Source of the DNA: Dyadobacter sp. LHD-138
GTDB taxonomy: Bacteria; Bacteroidota; Bacteroidia; Cytophagales; Spirosomataceae
Reading direction: 5' to 3'
NCBI RefSeq assembly: GCF_030929615.1
Contig: NZ_JAVFVU010000042.1
Coordinates: 1-63,326, forward strand
Length of the DNA stretch: 63,326 bases
Within the stretch, counting starts at the first letter, position 1, and each line of letters begins with the position of its first letter. A program made the translations under genes and the position numbers. The notes beneath the pieces were generated by a model. The model ran no database searches and was not told where the DNA came from. It saw nothing but the letters and a program-made list of their open reading frames with translations. This document shows positions 8,503 through 17,722 of this stretch, one piece after another.

Positions 8503-9724
8503 ATTGAATATTTGTATTCGGCTGCGCTCCTTGTTGCCCTTCCGGTTTTTTACGCGGCCGGTTCTTATAATTCCGGTAACGTTTCTTCTGCCCCTCTTTT
8601 TGCTGGATCATCTTTTGTTCCTCCACTGCTTTGTCTTCTTCCACTTCATGAACAGGCTCACCCAGTAAAAAACCATAGGGTTCAAGACTGGGGATCGTAT
8701 CCAGGACAACCTTTAAAATGGCTGTTACGGGCAATGCCAGGATCAATCCCGATAATCCCCAGAGCTGCCCCCCCAAAAACAGGGCTACAATCGCCGCCAT
8801 CGGGTTTACGCTGACTTTGGATCCTACAATATTGGGCGTAATAAAATTACCTTCCAGAAACTGCACAAAACTCATCACGCCGATAACACCCAACGCATAC
8901 CACGGCGAATCCATGGTAACGATGCTTAATAATGCGGGGAATAATGAACCAATCAGAATACCGATATAGGGGATCAGGATAAGAAATCCTGCCAAAAAAC
9001 CAAAGAAAATGGCATGCGGGACACCCAGAAACAATAGCCCGATGCTGTTTAAAACACCAACAATAATGATGACCAGAAATAATCCTGACAGATAACTCTG
9101 GATCACGGTATAGATTTTTTTCAAAAGCGCATTCAGATCTTCATTCGGGACACTGGAGATGGCTTTATAAAAGAATCTTCTGAAAAAATCACGGTATAAG
9201 AGGAAGAAGAAAACATAAAGTGGCAGCAGGATAAAGGTTGAAATAGCGCCCGTGGTGGTAACAAGCGTGTTAAGCAACACCGCACGACCTTCGCTTAACA
9301 TGTTGATCAGATATTTTTTCGCCTCCGTAACCTGTTGCGTTCGGCTCAGGCTCAGATATCTTTCACCCATCGTCAAGGTCTGGTCCAGAATAATCTCGGC
9401 CTTTTCAGTAATTCTTGGAAGCTCTTCCGCGAAACTACCTATCTGCACGGTTACGACATAAATCAACACCCCAATCACGAAGAAGAAAACGAGAATACTA
9501 AGCAAAATTGCAATAATACGGGGAACCCGGCGATGTTCCAGCCAAACGCAAACCGGGTGAAGAAGTATCGCCAGTAAAACTGAAAAAGCCAATGGGATCA
9601 GTGTCTCCCGAAGTACAGAAAGAATGTAAACGCCGGCGATCAGGGCAACCAGAATGCTGGCGAGTTTCAGGTAAGTGGGTGTTTCCTTATCTTTGTTGGA
9701 CACAGAATGTAAAGGACGGTTCAT
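8501..9724 (-). CDS. AI-2E family transporter (PerM/YdiK-like permease)
   Basis: About 407 residues from the chosen start. There are eight or so membrane helices, a long helical segment after helix 3, and the family segments IPYIGILIGSLFPALL, FVQFLEGNFITPNIVGSKV and NPMAAIVALFLGG. The C-terminus is a charged tail of about 50 residues rich in Lys, Arg, Glu and Gln. Members export small molecules or act as Na+/H+ antiporters; the substrate here is unknown. I chose the ATG at 9724 because MNRPLHSVSN directly precedes the conserved part; an upstream ATG at 9787 would add 21 residues. With the chosen start the gene overlaps the divergent next gene by 2 bases at the start codons. Confidence 0.87.
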   Translation of the reverse strand: MNRPLHSVSNKDKETPTYLKLASILVALIAGVYILSVLRETLIPLAFSVLLAILLHPVCVWLEHRRVPRIIAILLSILVFFFVIGVLIYVVTVQIGSFAEELPRITEKAEIILDQTLTMGERYLSLSRTQQVTEAKKYLINMLSEGRAVLLNTLVTTTGAISTFILLPLYVFFFLLYRDFFRRFFYKAISSVPNEDLNALLKKIYTVIQSYLSGLFLVIIIVGVLNSIGLLFLGVPHAIFFGFLAGFLILIPYIGILIGSLFPALLSIVTMDSPWYALGVIGVMSFVQFLEGNFITPNIVGSKVSVNPMAAIVALFLGGQLWGLSGLILALPVTAILKVVLDTIPSLEPYGFLLGEPVHEVEEDKAVEEQKMIQQKEGQKKRYRNYKNRPRKKPEGQQGAQPNTNIQ

Positions 9725-10562
9725 GAATAAGTTAGTGTATCTTTTATTTGCTTTAAAAACGGTGTTCTGTACCTGCACCCCCGACAAGCGGGCAAATGGA
9801 TTTGATAAAGTACGTTCTCAATACAAAATTAGCAAAATCGGTAAGCTTCCTGCTGTCGCCAACGAAAGTTCCGGTATTGCCCGAACCAACAAAAATTCAT
9901 TCTGGACCCATAACGACAGCGGCGGAAATCCGGAATTGTATGAAATTGATTCCACAGGCAAGCTTTTATCAACCAAAGTTATTCCAAACGCAAAAAATTC
10001 GGACTGGGAAGATTTGACCCGGGATGCGCAAGGAACGGTCTACATCGGTGATTTTGGCAATAACAGCAATACAAGACGTTCGTTATCGGTGTACAAAGTC
10101 CCGGACGGCAACGCAGAAACGGAAGAAATTGCCTTCAACTATGCCGATCAAAAAGATTTCCCCCCATCTGAGGATAACCGCAATTTTGATTGTGAGGCGT
10201 TTTTCTACCACAAAGACAATCTGTATTTGTTCTCCAAAAATCGGAGCCCGACAAATCACATGGTAAAAATATACCGGCTGCCGACACAAAAAGGAAATTA
10301 TTCTATCGCACCGATTGATAGTATTGCTATTGGAACACAGGTTACATCGGCGGATATAAGTCCGGACGGGAAAACATTTGCGCTCCTGACTTATGGAAAA
10401 ATTCTGCTTTTCCGAATTAATGACGGAATGATTACATTTAAGAATCCAATGGGCTGTTTCAAGTTTGCAAAAAAACAGGCAGAAGCCCTGATATTTTTGA
10501 ATAATACCGATATGATGATAACCAATGAGCAGGGCCAAATTTTCAGGATTACTTACCGCTGA
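9723..10562 (+). CDS. Predicted beta-propeller-like secreted protein, function unknown
   Basis: From the ATG at 9723 the protein has 279 residues. MNKLVYLLFALKTVFCTC is hydrophobic and could be a lipoprotein or Sec signal (Cys16 or Cys18). The body contains repeated blade-like segments: ESSGIARTNKNSFWTHNDSG, DWEDLTRDAQGTVYIGDFGN, NLYLFSKNRSP and SADISPDGKTFALLTYGKIL. The latter follow the usual NHL/WD-type beta-propeller pattern. The SD-like AAAGGA lies about 8 bases before this start, favouring it over a start at 9675. Function unknown; an extracytoplasmic binding or hydrolase propeller is plausible. Confidence 0.78.
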   Translation: MNKLVYLLFALKTVFCTCTPDKRANGFDKVRSQYKISKIGKLPAVANESSGIARTNKNSFWTHNDSGGNPELYEIDSTGKLLSTKVIPNAKNSDWEDLTRDAQGTVYIGDFGNNSNTRRSLSVYKVPDGNAETEEIAFNYADQKDFPPSEDNRNFDCEAFFYHKDNLYLFSKNRSPTNHMVKIYRLPTQKGNYSIAPIDSIAIGTQVTSADISPDGKTFALLTYGKILLFRINDGMITFKNPMGCFKFAKKQAEALIFLNNTDMMITNEQGQIFRITYR

Positions 10563-10652
10563 TATTATTTTTTTGTTAACAAAGCATTAAAATAGATAAT
10601 GTCATAATCACAACAACTAATTTCGAACTGGATTTAACCTGGTAACAATCAC

Positions 10653-11363
10653 ATGAGCAGTGCAAAAGCAACCCACTCAGCACCGAAAGTATTAGTAGTT
10701 GACGACGATTCAGATATAGTAGAGCTTCTGGAATACAATCTGGTTAAAGAAGGATATACCGTTCAAACGGCTTCTAATGGCAAAAAAGCCATCGAAACGG
10801 CTAAAACTTTTATCCCGGACCTTATTCTTCTGGACATTATGATGCCGCAGCTAGACGGTATCGAAACGGGCAGAATTTTACGCCAGAATCCTGATATTAA
10901 ACATACCTACATTTTATTTTTAACAGCACGCTCGGAAGAATATTCGGAAGTTGCGGCTTTTGAAGTAGGTGCCGACGATTATATCACCAAGCCAATTAAA
11001 CCCCGTGCCTTGATGAGCCGCATCAATGCTTTGTTCCGTCGCGAGGCGCAAAAAGCTGATTTGGGCGATCAGATCGAGGTATTGGATTTGGTCATTAACC
11101 GAAAAAATTACACCGTAACACAAGGCGAAGACAAGTCGGTGGTATTGCCAAAAAAAGAATTTGAGCTTTTGTTTTTCCTGGCCCAAACACCCAATAAGGT
11201 TTTCAGCCGTGACGAATTGCTGCAAAAGATATGGGGCGCCGACATTTATGTACTGGAACGAACCGTGGATGTACACATTCGCAAGCTTCGTGAAAAGCTG
11301 GGTGACCGTTATATTAAAACCCTGAAAGGCGTTGGTTATATGTTTACAGACGAAGCCGAATAA
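10653..11363 (+). CDS. Response regulator, OmpR/PhoB family
   Basis: A 236-residue regulator with an N-terminal receiver domain (about 11-125) and a C-terminal winged-helix DNA-binding domain (about 140-233). The receiver has the acidic pocket DDD at 17-19, phospho-acceptor Asp61 in LLDIMMP, and the conserved Lys in DDYITKPIKP. The DNA-binding part has LPKKEFELLFFLAQTPNKVF and RTVDVHIRKLREKLGD. No histidine kinase gene adjoins it; the flanking genes are a propeller protein and a minus-strand AsmA-like gene, so it is an orphan here and its signal is unknown. Confidence 0.95.
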   Translation: MSSAKATHSAPKVLVVDDDSDIVELLEYNLVKEGYTVQTASNGKKAIETAKTFIPDLILLDIMMPQLDGIETGRILRQNPDIKHTYILFLTARSEEYSEVAAFEVGADDYITKPIKPRALMSRINALFRREAQKADLGDQIEVLDLVINRKNYTVTQGEDKSVVLPKKEFELLFFLAQTPNKVFSRDELLQKIWGADIYVLERTVDVHIRKLREKLGDRYIKTLKGVGYMFTDEAE

Positions 11364-11371
11364 TCCCGATA

Positions 11372-13855
11372 CTATTTTTCTACTTCTCCCTGTTCCTCAT
11401 CGCCCTTTTTATCTTTCGGTTTCTTTTTTCTGAAGGCCAGTTTTATATTAACCTGGCCATTTTCATCAACGGCCCGAAGATAAATCCTGGATCCTTTCAT
11501 TTTCTTCGGGTCGTTGGGATTTAACTGATAGGTTGAATCCCGACGACTGAGATTGCTTAGCGGAATCGCGATGCTAAGGTCTGTTTTATTTCCAAAACTG
11601 TAAATCCCTTCCACAAACAGGGTCATCACATTGGATTCAATTTCCATTTGTTTGATCTCAATCTCCTCGCCTCTTAAAATCAGATCATTTTTTATTGGGG
11701 CAAACCGTACCTGTTCCAGATTTCTGTTTTTGAATATCATTTTCTTCATCTTCAGAAACGGCTCAAAATTAATAATCTGCCCGCTGACAAGATTAAGTTT
11801 AACCTCTCCGGCCATTGTCTTGGGTAATAAGGTCACATCGTTTTTCAGATTGACGGCGAATTTGAATTCCGTATTGAGTTTTCCTTTTAGATTTTGATGT
11901 GTAACTGTTTTTTGGCCAAAGTTATTGAATGAATAAAATACCGAATGCACATCCGCATTGGCCACGCTTCCTGCAATTTCCAATCTGGGCGGTTCTGTGG
12001 AATGGGAATTATTTATGGCACCCGTAATCTTGAATTCCCCACCAAATGCCCGCATGGAGAAGTTGTTCAGACGAACTGAATTGTTTTTAACTGTGATCAT
12101 TCCCCGTAAATCATTGGCTGAAAAATTGTAGTATACCAAGTGCTTGGAATGCAATTTTGCCTCTACCTCCATTTGATCAATAACATTATCAAGCAGATCG
12201 GAAAGCTTGAACTTATTCCTGTTATACTGCTTGCTAGCCCGTCTTTTGGCAACAAAAGCCTCTATCCAGTTCATTTTCCAATTGGGAATACTTACATCGA
12301 CAGACGCTTTCAATAATCTTGGTGAGCCAAACAAATAGGGAATAAGGTTAGTTACTCCGCCTTTAAGGTATAAGAAATTATGTCCGTCGTTAAAATTAAG
12401 CTTGGGTAGAAGGAAATCCTTTTCATTAAAATAAACTTCCGCATTCACTTTTGACAAATGCACTTGTCGCGGTACATAATTTAAAGAAACATTTTCCAGA
12501 TAAGCTCTGCCCGTCAGCTTTCCTTTAAACTGGTCCGTTTTGGGGTTGTAAAAATTGCGCAGACTACCGTCGTAATGGATTTGAATATAAGCCTTACCGC
12601 CCTTCATCACATATCTTTTTGGATCCAGCAAGCCATTTACAGCTGCCGAATCGGCCTTGATCTTACCGCGTATAACAGCCACGGGGTCCGTGATGTTATC
12701 AATCTTCAAGTCAAAACTAAACGGAAGCGTTTCAAAAAAACCGGCTACCTGCGGCGCATTTACCCGCGTGTTGAGTAATCCGGGCGGTTTAGTTTTGTCA
12801 GCCTGGTTGGTATAAGTACCCTTGGCTTTCATACTTCTAAGCATCCCGATTGGTAAAGGATACCGGAAAGTGTCGGTTTCAAAGGCTACATGTACGGAAG
12901 GCGGTTCATGTGAAAAAATACCCTCTACTTCCACATGCGTATCCACCCTTGTTTTTATACCGATTGAGTCAATGGATTTTTCAATTTGTCTCGGAAGTAA
13001 CTTAATAGCCGTGCCCACCTGAATTTTCCGAGCCGAAAACCCCAAACTGAAATGCGTCGGCTTTTCACGCATATCAAACTTTCCGCTAATACCGATAACA
13101 TCCTGGGAAGCAACCCGGAGTTCGGAAGAAGGACGGAGCAGCAGATACCTTTTGCTCCGGTTATAGGAAACCGAAAGATTGACGTAAGTTTCCTGCTTGA
13201 TCAGGAATCCGCCTTTTTCAGGTTTAAAAGTCAACCCTTCAAAAAATATCGGTCCGCTGATGTTGGCGTTCCAGGCCGAATCGGCATAGCTTACCCGGTT
13301 GATCACATTCCTGAAAACCGCTCCGAAAGACTTACCACTTGTAGAATCCGCGAAGCGAAAACCGAAATTGGATAAATGCACCTGGCCAAGTTTATCAATG
13401 AGCTTATCTGATTTTCCGGCCTCTTTATTTTTATTCTTGCTCTTTTTAGCGCCAAAAACAGAGAGATTCGTATATCCGTCCTTTCGCACGAACAGCGTTA
13501 CTTCCCCATCCTGCAAAACCAGATTCTGAAGCCGGATAACACCTTTGTAAAAACTGCCAAAATCCAGCGCAACATGGATCATCTTCGCATTCAGAACATC
13601 CTTTTTATGCTCATGATAGAGGCTGTCGCGCAACACGACGTTGTACAGCGTAAAGTTAAATCCGAAACCATCCTGAAAAGGCCGAAACCTGAATTGTTCA
13701 ATTTCAAGGGTACCGCTGATCTGGTCATTAATCGCTTCTTTCACCCGCTCAAATATTTCCTCCTGATTTTTATAAAACCAAAACTCTATTCCGCCAAGAA
13801 GCAGGCCGACGAAAAGTGCAAAAATTGCTATACCTTTTAAGAGTTTCTGAAACAT
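11372..13855 (-). CDS. AsmA-like envelope protein
   Basis: An 827-residue protein with one N-terminal membrane anchor (about 8-27), then a long beta-rich periplasmic region, ending in an AsmA-type C-terminal domain (about 590-790: NDLRGMITVKNNSVRLNNFS, GGEFKITGAI, MAGEVKLNLVSGQI). The last 25 residues are highly charged. Family members (AsmA, TamB, YhdP) are bridge-like proteins implicated in phospholipid movement or outer-membrane assembly. The gene is convergent with the response regulator, with only 8 bases between stops. Role by homology only. Confidence 0.85.
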   Translation of the reverse strand: MFQKLLKGIAIFALFVGLLLGGIEFWFYKNQEEIFERVKEAINDQISGTLEIEQFRFRPFQDGFGFNFTLYNVVLRDSLYHEHKKDVLNAKMIHVALDFGSFYKGVIRLQNLVLQDGEVTLFVRKDGYTNLSVFGAKKSKNKNKEAGKSDKLIDKLGQVHLSNFGFRFADSTSGKSFGAVFRNVINRVSYADSAWNANISGPIFFEGLTFKPEKGGFLIKQETYVNLSVSYNRSKRYLLLRPSSELRVASQDVIGISGKFDMREKPTHFSLGFSARKIQVGTAIKLLPRQIEKSIDSIGIKTRVDTHVEVEGIFSHEPPSVHVAFETDTFRYPLPIGMLRSMKAKGTYTNQADKTKPPGLLNTRVNAPQVAGFFETLPFSFDLKIDNITDPVAVIRGKIKADSAAVNGLLDPKRYVMKGGKAYIQIHYDGSLRNFYNPKTDQFKGKLTGRAYLENVSLNYVPRQVHLSKVNAEVYFNEKDFLLPKLNFNDGHNFLYLKGGVTNLIPYLFGSPRLLKASVDVSIPNWKMNWIEAFVAKRRASKQYNRNKFKLSDLLDNVIDQMEVEAKLHSKHLVYYNFSANDLRGMITVKNNSVRLNNFSMRAFGGEFKITGAINNSHSTEPPRLEIAGSVANADVHSVFYSFNNFGQKTVTHQNLKGKLNTEFKFAVNLKNDVTLLPKTMAGEVKLNLVSGQIINFEPFLKMKKMIFKNRNLEQVRFAPIKNDLILRGEEIEIKQMEIESNVMTLFVEGIYSFGNKTDLSIAIPLSNLSRRDSTYQLNPNDPKKMKGSRIYLRAVDENGQVNIKLAFRKKKPKDKKGDEEQGEVEK

Positions 13856-14068
13856 GAACGAGGATGGACGGATTACGATAAAAGTAATAGTTTTACAGTG
13901 AAATTACCATGCCGGTGGTAACCCATATATACTTAAAAGACACAATTTCGGATCAATTGGTTTGCCTGTATGGGTTCATTAGCAATTAATATGCCAGGTA
14001 ATGTCCTGTTTTTTAGTCTCATTCCCGATCTTACTTCCTTCAACATCGGGAATAACAGCAAAAAATGC

Positions 14069-14077
14069 TAATTTTGC
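14069..14077 (+). promoter_or_regulatory. Likely -7 element of the lysS promoter
   Basis: TAATTTTGC matches TAnnTTTG and lies 52 bases before the lysS ATG. No clear TTTG is found 19 bases upstream; a 9-bp stem hairpin (14021-14053) occupies that place instead. Confidence 0.45.
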
Positions 14078-14128
14078 GCACTCTTTTGCAACTCAAAGAG
14101 TTATCGTTTTCATAAATATTATAATAAA

Positions 14129-15844
14129 ATGCTACTGAGCGAACAGGAAATATTGCGCCGCCAAAAGCGCGAAGAACTAATCAAGATGGGGATCGAACCC
14201 TATCCTGCCGAAGAATTTGTAGTAAATGTCACTGCTGCTGATATTATAAAGAATTACGAAAACAATAAGATAGATTATAAACACGTCACGATTGCAGGCC
14301 GGTTAATGGGTTTCCGTATCATGGGAAGCGCCGCTTTTGCCGAGTTGCAGGACAGTACGGATCGTATTCAGTTGTATTTCCGCCGCGACGACCTTTGTCC
14401 GGGAGAAGATAAAACACTTTACAATACGGTTTTCAAAAAATTGCTGGATATCGGTGACATTATCGGTGTAACAGGATTTGTATTTACCACACAAACGGGT
14501 GAAATATCTGTCCACGTCCAGGAGTTCAAAATATTAAATAAATCGCTTCGTCCTCTACCGGTTGTAAAACGGGATGAAGACGGCAATATCCATGACGGTT
14601 TTACTGACCCGGAATTGCGTTATCGTCAGCGTTATGTTGACCTGATCGTAAACCCGGAAGTGCGCCAGATTTTCCAGAAACGTGCGCGTATCATTACGAC
14701 CATGCGTTCGTATTTCGATTCTAAGAACTGGCTTGAAGTGGAAACACCGGTGTTACAAACCATTCATGGTGGTGCGGCGGCAAGACCTTTTGAGACACAT
14801 CACAATGCGTTGGATACAGATTTATTCCTTCGTATCGCGACCGAACTTCACCTGAAAAGACTGATCGTAGGTGGTTTTGAAGGGGTTTATGAATTCGGTA
14901 AACTGTTCCGCAATGAAGGAATGGACCGCACCCATAATCCGGAGTTCACAACGGTTGAGTTATACGTTGCCTACAAGGATTATTTGTGGATGATGAATAT
15001 GACCGAGGAGGTTTTGGAACAGGTTGCACTCGCAGTAAACGGGACAACAAAAGCCAAATTTGGTGATACTGAACTGGATTTTGCAGGCCCTTATCCAAGA
15101 TTGAGCATTACCGATGCCATCCACCAGTATACCGGACTGAACGTAGAAGCCCTTGATGAAGCGGCGATCCGTGCGCAGTGCCGCGCCTGGGGTATGGAGG
15201 TCAATGACAGTATGGGCAAAGGAAAACTTATCGATGAGATTTTTGGTGAGAAAGTAGAAGAACATATCATTCAGCCGACTTTCATCACGGACCATCCTGT
15301 TGAAATGTCTCCGTTAACAAAAAAGCATCGCGAAAAACCAGGTATGGTGGAGCGTTTTGAGCTGTTTGTGAACGGGAAAGAAATAGCCAATGCCTATTCT
15401 GAGTTAAATGATCCGATTGAACAGCGTGAGCGTTTTGAAGATCAGCTAAAACTGAAAGAGCGCGGAGACGACGAGGCCATGGAAATGGATGACGACTTCC
15501 TTCGTTCCCTGGAATATGGCATGCCGCCTACATCGGGTATCGGTATTGGTATTGACCGCCTAACGATGATGCTTACGAATAATTCAAGTATACAGGAGGT
15601 AATTTTCTTCCCGCAGATGCGTCCTGAGAAAAAGGCTGAAATCGCGAAAGAAGCAGATTATATTGCTGCGAATGTTCCCGCTGTGTGGATTCCTGCCTTG
15701 CAGAAAATGAACATCCTGACCATTGAACAATTAAAAGCGGCAAGTCCGAATAAGATTTTTAATGACCTGGGCGGTATGCGCAAAAAATTGAAGATCGACG
15801 AGAAGATGCCCGCGCTTGACGATATCAAGACCTGGGTTGAATAA
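14129..15844 (+). CDS. lysS: Lysyl-tRNA synthetase, class II
   Basis: A 571-residue enzyme that charges tRNA-Lys. The N-terminal OB-fold anticodon-binding domain spans about 55-165 (VTIAGRLMGFRIMGSAAFAE). The catalytic core follows with motif 2, FRNEGMDRTHNPEF, and motif 3, GIGIGIDRLTMML. It is longer than E. coli LysS (about 505 residues) because of a C-terminal extension of about 65-70 residues after the catalytic domain, ending MPALDDIKTWVE, which looks like a helix-hairpin-helix-type module. Monocistronic, with a terminator just downstream. Confidence 0.97.
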   Translation: MLLSEQEILRRQKREELIKMGIEPYPAEEFVVNVTAADIIKNYENNKIDYKHVTIAGRLMGFRIMGSAAFAELQDSTDRIQLYFRRDDLCPGEDKTLYNTVFKKLLDIGDIIGVTGFVFTTQTGEISVHVQEFKILNKSLRPLPVVKRDEDGNIHDGFTDPELRYRQRYVDLIVNPEVRQIFQKRARIITTMRSYFDSKNWLEVETPVLQTIHGGAAARPFETHHNALDTDLFLRIATELHLKRLIVGGFEGVYEFGKLFRNEGMDRTHNPEFTTVELYVAYKDYLWMMNMTEEVLEQVALAVNGTTKAKFGDTELDFAGPYPRLSITDAIHQYTGLNVEALDEAAIRAQCRAWGMEVNDSMGKGKLIDEIFGEKVEEHIIQPTFITDHPVEMSPLTKKHREKPGMVERFELFVNGKEIANAYSELNDPIEQRERFEDQLKLKERGDDEAMEMDDDFLRSLEYGMPPTSGIGIGIDRLTMMLTNNSSIQEVIFFPQMRPEKKAEIAKEADYIAANVPAVWIPALQKMNILTIEQLKAASPNKIFNDLGGMRKKLKIDEKMPALDDIKTWVE

Positions 15845-15860
15845 ACGCTGAACGATTTAA

Positions 15861-15901
15861 AACAAAAATACCGCAACCTTAAACTGCGGTATTTTTTTGT
15901 T
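15861..15901. terminator. Terminator after lysS, usable from both sides
   Basis: A stem AACAAAAATACCGCA / TGCGGTATTTTTTTGTT with a 9-nt loop and a T7 run on the plus strand. The A-tract on the other arm would also serve the convergent cold-shock gene. Confidence 0.85.
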
Positions 15902-15921
15902 CGGACAAGAAATTAAAAAAA

Positions 15922-16116
15922 TTATAATTTTTTAACTTGCACAGCATTTAGTCCTTTTTTCCCTTCAACAACCTCGTATTCAACCTGGTCGTTTTCACGG
16001 ATAGTAAGTCCTCCCAATCCTGTCACGTGAACAAAGATGTCTCTGTTTGTGTCGTCTTCAACGATGAAGCCGTATCCCTTAGCTTCATTGAAAAATTTTA
16101 CAGTACCTGTTGGCAT
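15922..16116 (-). CDS. Cold-shock domain protein (CspA family)
   Basis: A 64-residue single cold-shock domain with RNP1 KGYGFI and RNP2 DIFVHV, the aromatic nucleic-acid-binding face of CspA-type RNA chaperones. Length is typical. The gene lies convergent to lysS. About 350 bases without another gene lie upstream, which would allow a long 5' untranslated region as in many csp genes, though no promoter is certain. Confidence 0.95.
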   Translation of the reverse strand: MPTGTVKFFNEAKGYGFIVEDDTNRDIFVHVTGLGGLTIRENDQVEYEVVEGKKGLNAVQVKKL

Positions 16117-16470
16117 AATAGTGGAAATAAAAAAATGAAATAAGTTGAAAATACATAAAGCATTATTAACGTTTCATTATTAAACCATGATTGTCATCTA
16201 CCAAATTATTGAGGGAGGCTCAACAGATTGACAGAATAAATTATTGGCTATTTTTATCGGGGCATCCCAATAATAATGCTGCGCTAACAATTTCTTCAAT
16301 CACAAAGAAACAAAAATTGTTCGGAAAACAATTTATTTGCATCAAGAATTTGAAAAATTCCAAGTTAACGGTCGAATTCCGTTAAATTATTGATTCTCGA
16401 AAATTCAATTTCTCTTTTGTATATTGCAATGAAAATTGCTAGTTGTGAGCTAATTATTCCAGAATCAGGT
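16117..16470. other. Intergenic region between divergent csp and pspC-like genes
   Basis: About 350 AT-rich bases that must hold the promoters of the minus-strand cold-shock gene and the plus-strand PspC-like gene. I see no full TTTG-N19-TAnnTTTG match. A 64-codon frame at 16191-16385 has no family resemblance and is probably chance. The region could contain a csp leader RNA. Confidence 0.4.
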
Positions 16471-16692
16471 ATGAATCGGTTTCGATATTTCGTAGAGAAT
16501 CAGATATTTGGTGTTTGTGCACGGATGGGTGAAAAGCTTAATTTCCCGGCAAGCAGCATCCGCCGTTATTTTATTTATGCAACTTTTATGACCTTCGGGT
16601 CCCCGATCATCTTATACCTCGTTCTTGCATTTTGGATGGAAATGCGCCAAAACTGGCGGCGGCACAACAGCCCTACGATTTGGGAGTTGTAG
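16471..16692 (+). CDS. PspC-domain small membrane protein
   Basis: From the ATG at 16471 the protein has 73 residues. It shows the PspC pattern: a short amphipathic start, GVCARMGEKLNFPASSIRRYF, one strong membrane helix (about 33-55, FIYATFMTFGSPIILYLVLA) and a basic tail. Family members take part in the phage-shock/membrane-stress response; Bacteroidota often carry such short stand-alone versions. In-frame ATGs at 16429 and 16390 would give longer N-termini. Its 3' end overlaps the convergent glycosyltransferase gene by 20 bases. Confidence 0.7.
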   Translation: MNRFRYFVENQIFGVCARMGEKLNFPASSIRRYFIYATFMTFGSPIILYLVLAFWMEMRQNWRRHNSPTIWEL

Positions 16693-17707
16693 GCGGAAAA
16701 GTGATGCCTGTCAATTTGGAAAAACGGTGTTTCCCCAATACAAAATACTCCCATACAATACTTCGGTAATACAAGGGCGCACGGTAATACGTTCTTTCCT
16801 GCTGTTCTTTTAATAACGTGGGGATCAGGGCATAAAATGCAAAATGTGCCTGAATAATGGCAAAAACGTCCGGCCATGCCCCTGCGGCGATGAACCTTAC
16901 ACTGGAAATTCCGTCAAGAATTAACCTGAAAAATAATGTTTTCTTGCGCCTGCCTTTGGGAAGATTTTTGAAAAGCATGATCAGGTTGTTGCGGTAATTC
17001 AGGAAGGTCTTTTGCGGATTGGATTTGTGCAGGGTACCTCCGCCAACGTGGTAAACGGTCGAATGCGAGCAAAAAGTAACGCGGTAACCCAGATTCAACA
17101 AACGCCAGCAAAGATCGATTTCTTCCATGTGCGCAAAAAAGCGCTCGTCAAAACCGTCCGCTTTATGAAACGCCTCAGATCTGACAAATAAACAGGCACC
17201 GGTAGCCCAGAAAACATCCTTTACATCATCAAACTGACCCAGATCCTCCTCCCGTGTGTCAAATATCCGTCCACGACAGAACGGATAACCCAGGTAGTCC
17301 ATATAACCACCTGCTGCGCCCGCATATTCAAAATGGGTCGGGAGGTCATAAGCACGGATTTTAGGCTGACAGGCGGCGATGTTGGCATCCGATTCCATAA
17401 AAGCAATTATCGGTTCTATCCAGTCCGGCGTTACCTCGATGTCCGAATTCAGCAGAACATAATATTCGGCATCAATCTGGCTCAGCGCCTTGTTATAACC
17501 ACCCGCATATCCCTTGTTTTCAGCAATAACGAGTGTTTTGACAGCAGGATACTGACTTTCCAACCATTGCAATGATTGATCTGTTGACCCATTGTCGGCT
17601 ACCCAGATTTCATAACCTACTGAATATTTAAGGACCGTAGGGAGAAATTTTTCAAGATAATGCCTGCCATTATAATTCAGGATAACAATCGCAACGGTTG
17701 GAATCAT
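16673..17707 (-). CDS. Glycosyltransferase family 2 protein
   Basis: A 344-residue GT-A type enzyme. The N-terminus VAIVILNYNGRHYL and VADNGSTDQS bind the nucleotide sugar; LLNSDIEVTPDW provides the acidic metal-binding motif; GACLFVRSEAF and DERFFAHMEEIDLCWRLLNL are typical of rhamnosyltransferase-like GT2 members. No transmembrane domain is certain, though the C-terminal 80 residues are hydrophobic and basic. It probably adds a sugar to a cell-surface polysaccharide or lipid. It lies 15 bases downstream of the YbaB gene, so co-transcription is likely. Sugar and acceptor unknown. Confidence 0.92.
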   Translation of the reverse strand: MIPTVAIVILNYNGRHYLEKFLPTVLKYSVGYEIWVADNGSTDQSLQWLESQYPAVKTLVIAENKGYAGGYNKALSQIDAEYYVLLNSDIEVTPDWIEPIIAFMESDANIAACQPKIRAYDLPTHFEYAGAAGGYMDYLGYPFCRGRIFDTREEDLGQFDDVKDVFWATGACLFVRSEAFHKADGFDERFFAHMEEIDLCWRLLNLGYRVTFCSHSTVYHVGGGTLHKSNPQKTFLNYRNNLIMLFKNLPKGRRKKTLFFRLILDGISSVRFIAAGAWPDVFAIIQAHFAFYALIPTLLKEQQERTYYRAPLYYRSIVWEYFVLGKHRFSKLTGITFPPTTPKS

Positions 17708-17722
17708 GCTATCAAAAAAGAA

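Noticed and set aside
16191..16385. 64-codon plus-strand frame upstream of the PspC-like gene
   Set aside because: It lies in the regulatory region between divergent genes, is AT-rich and resembles nothing; no good start signal.
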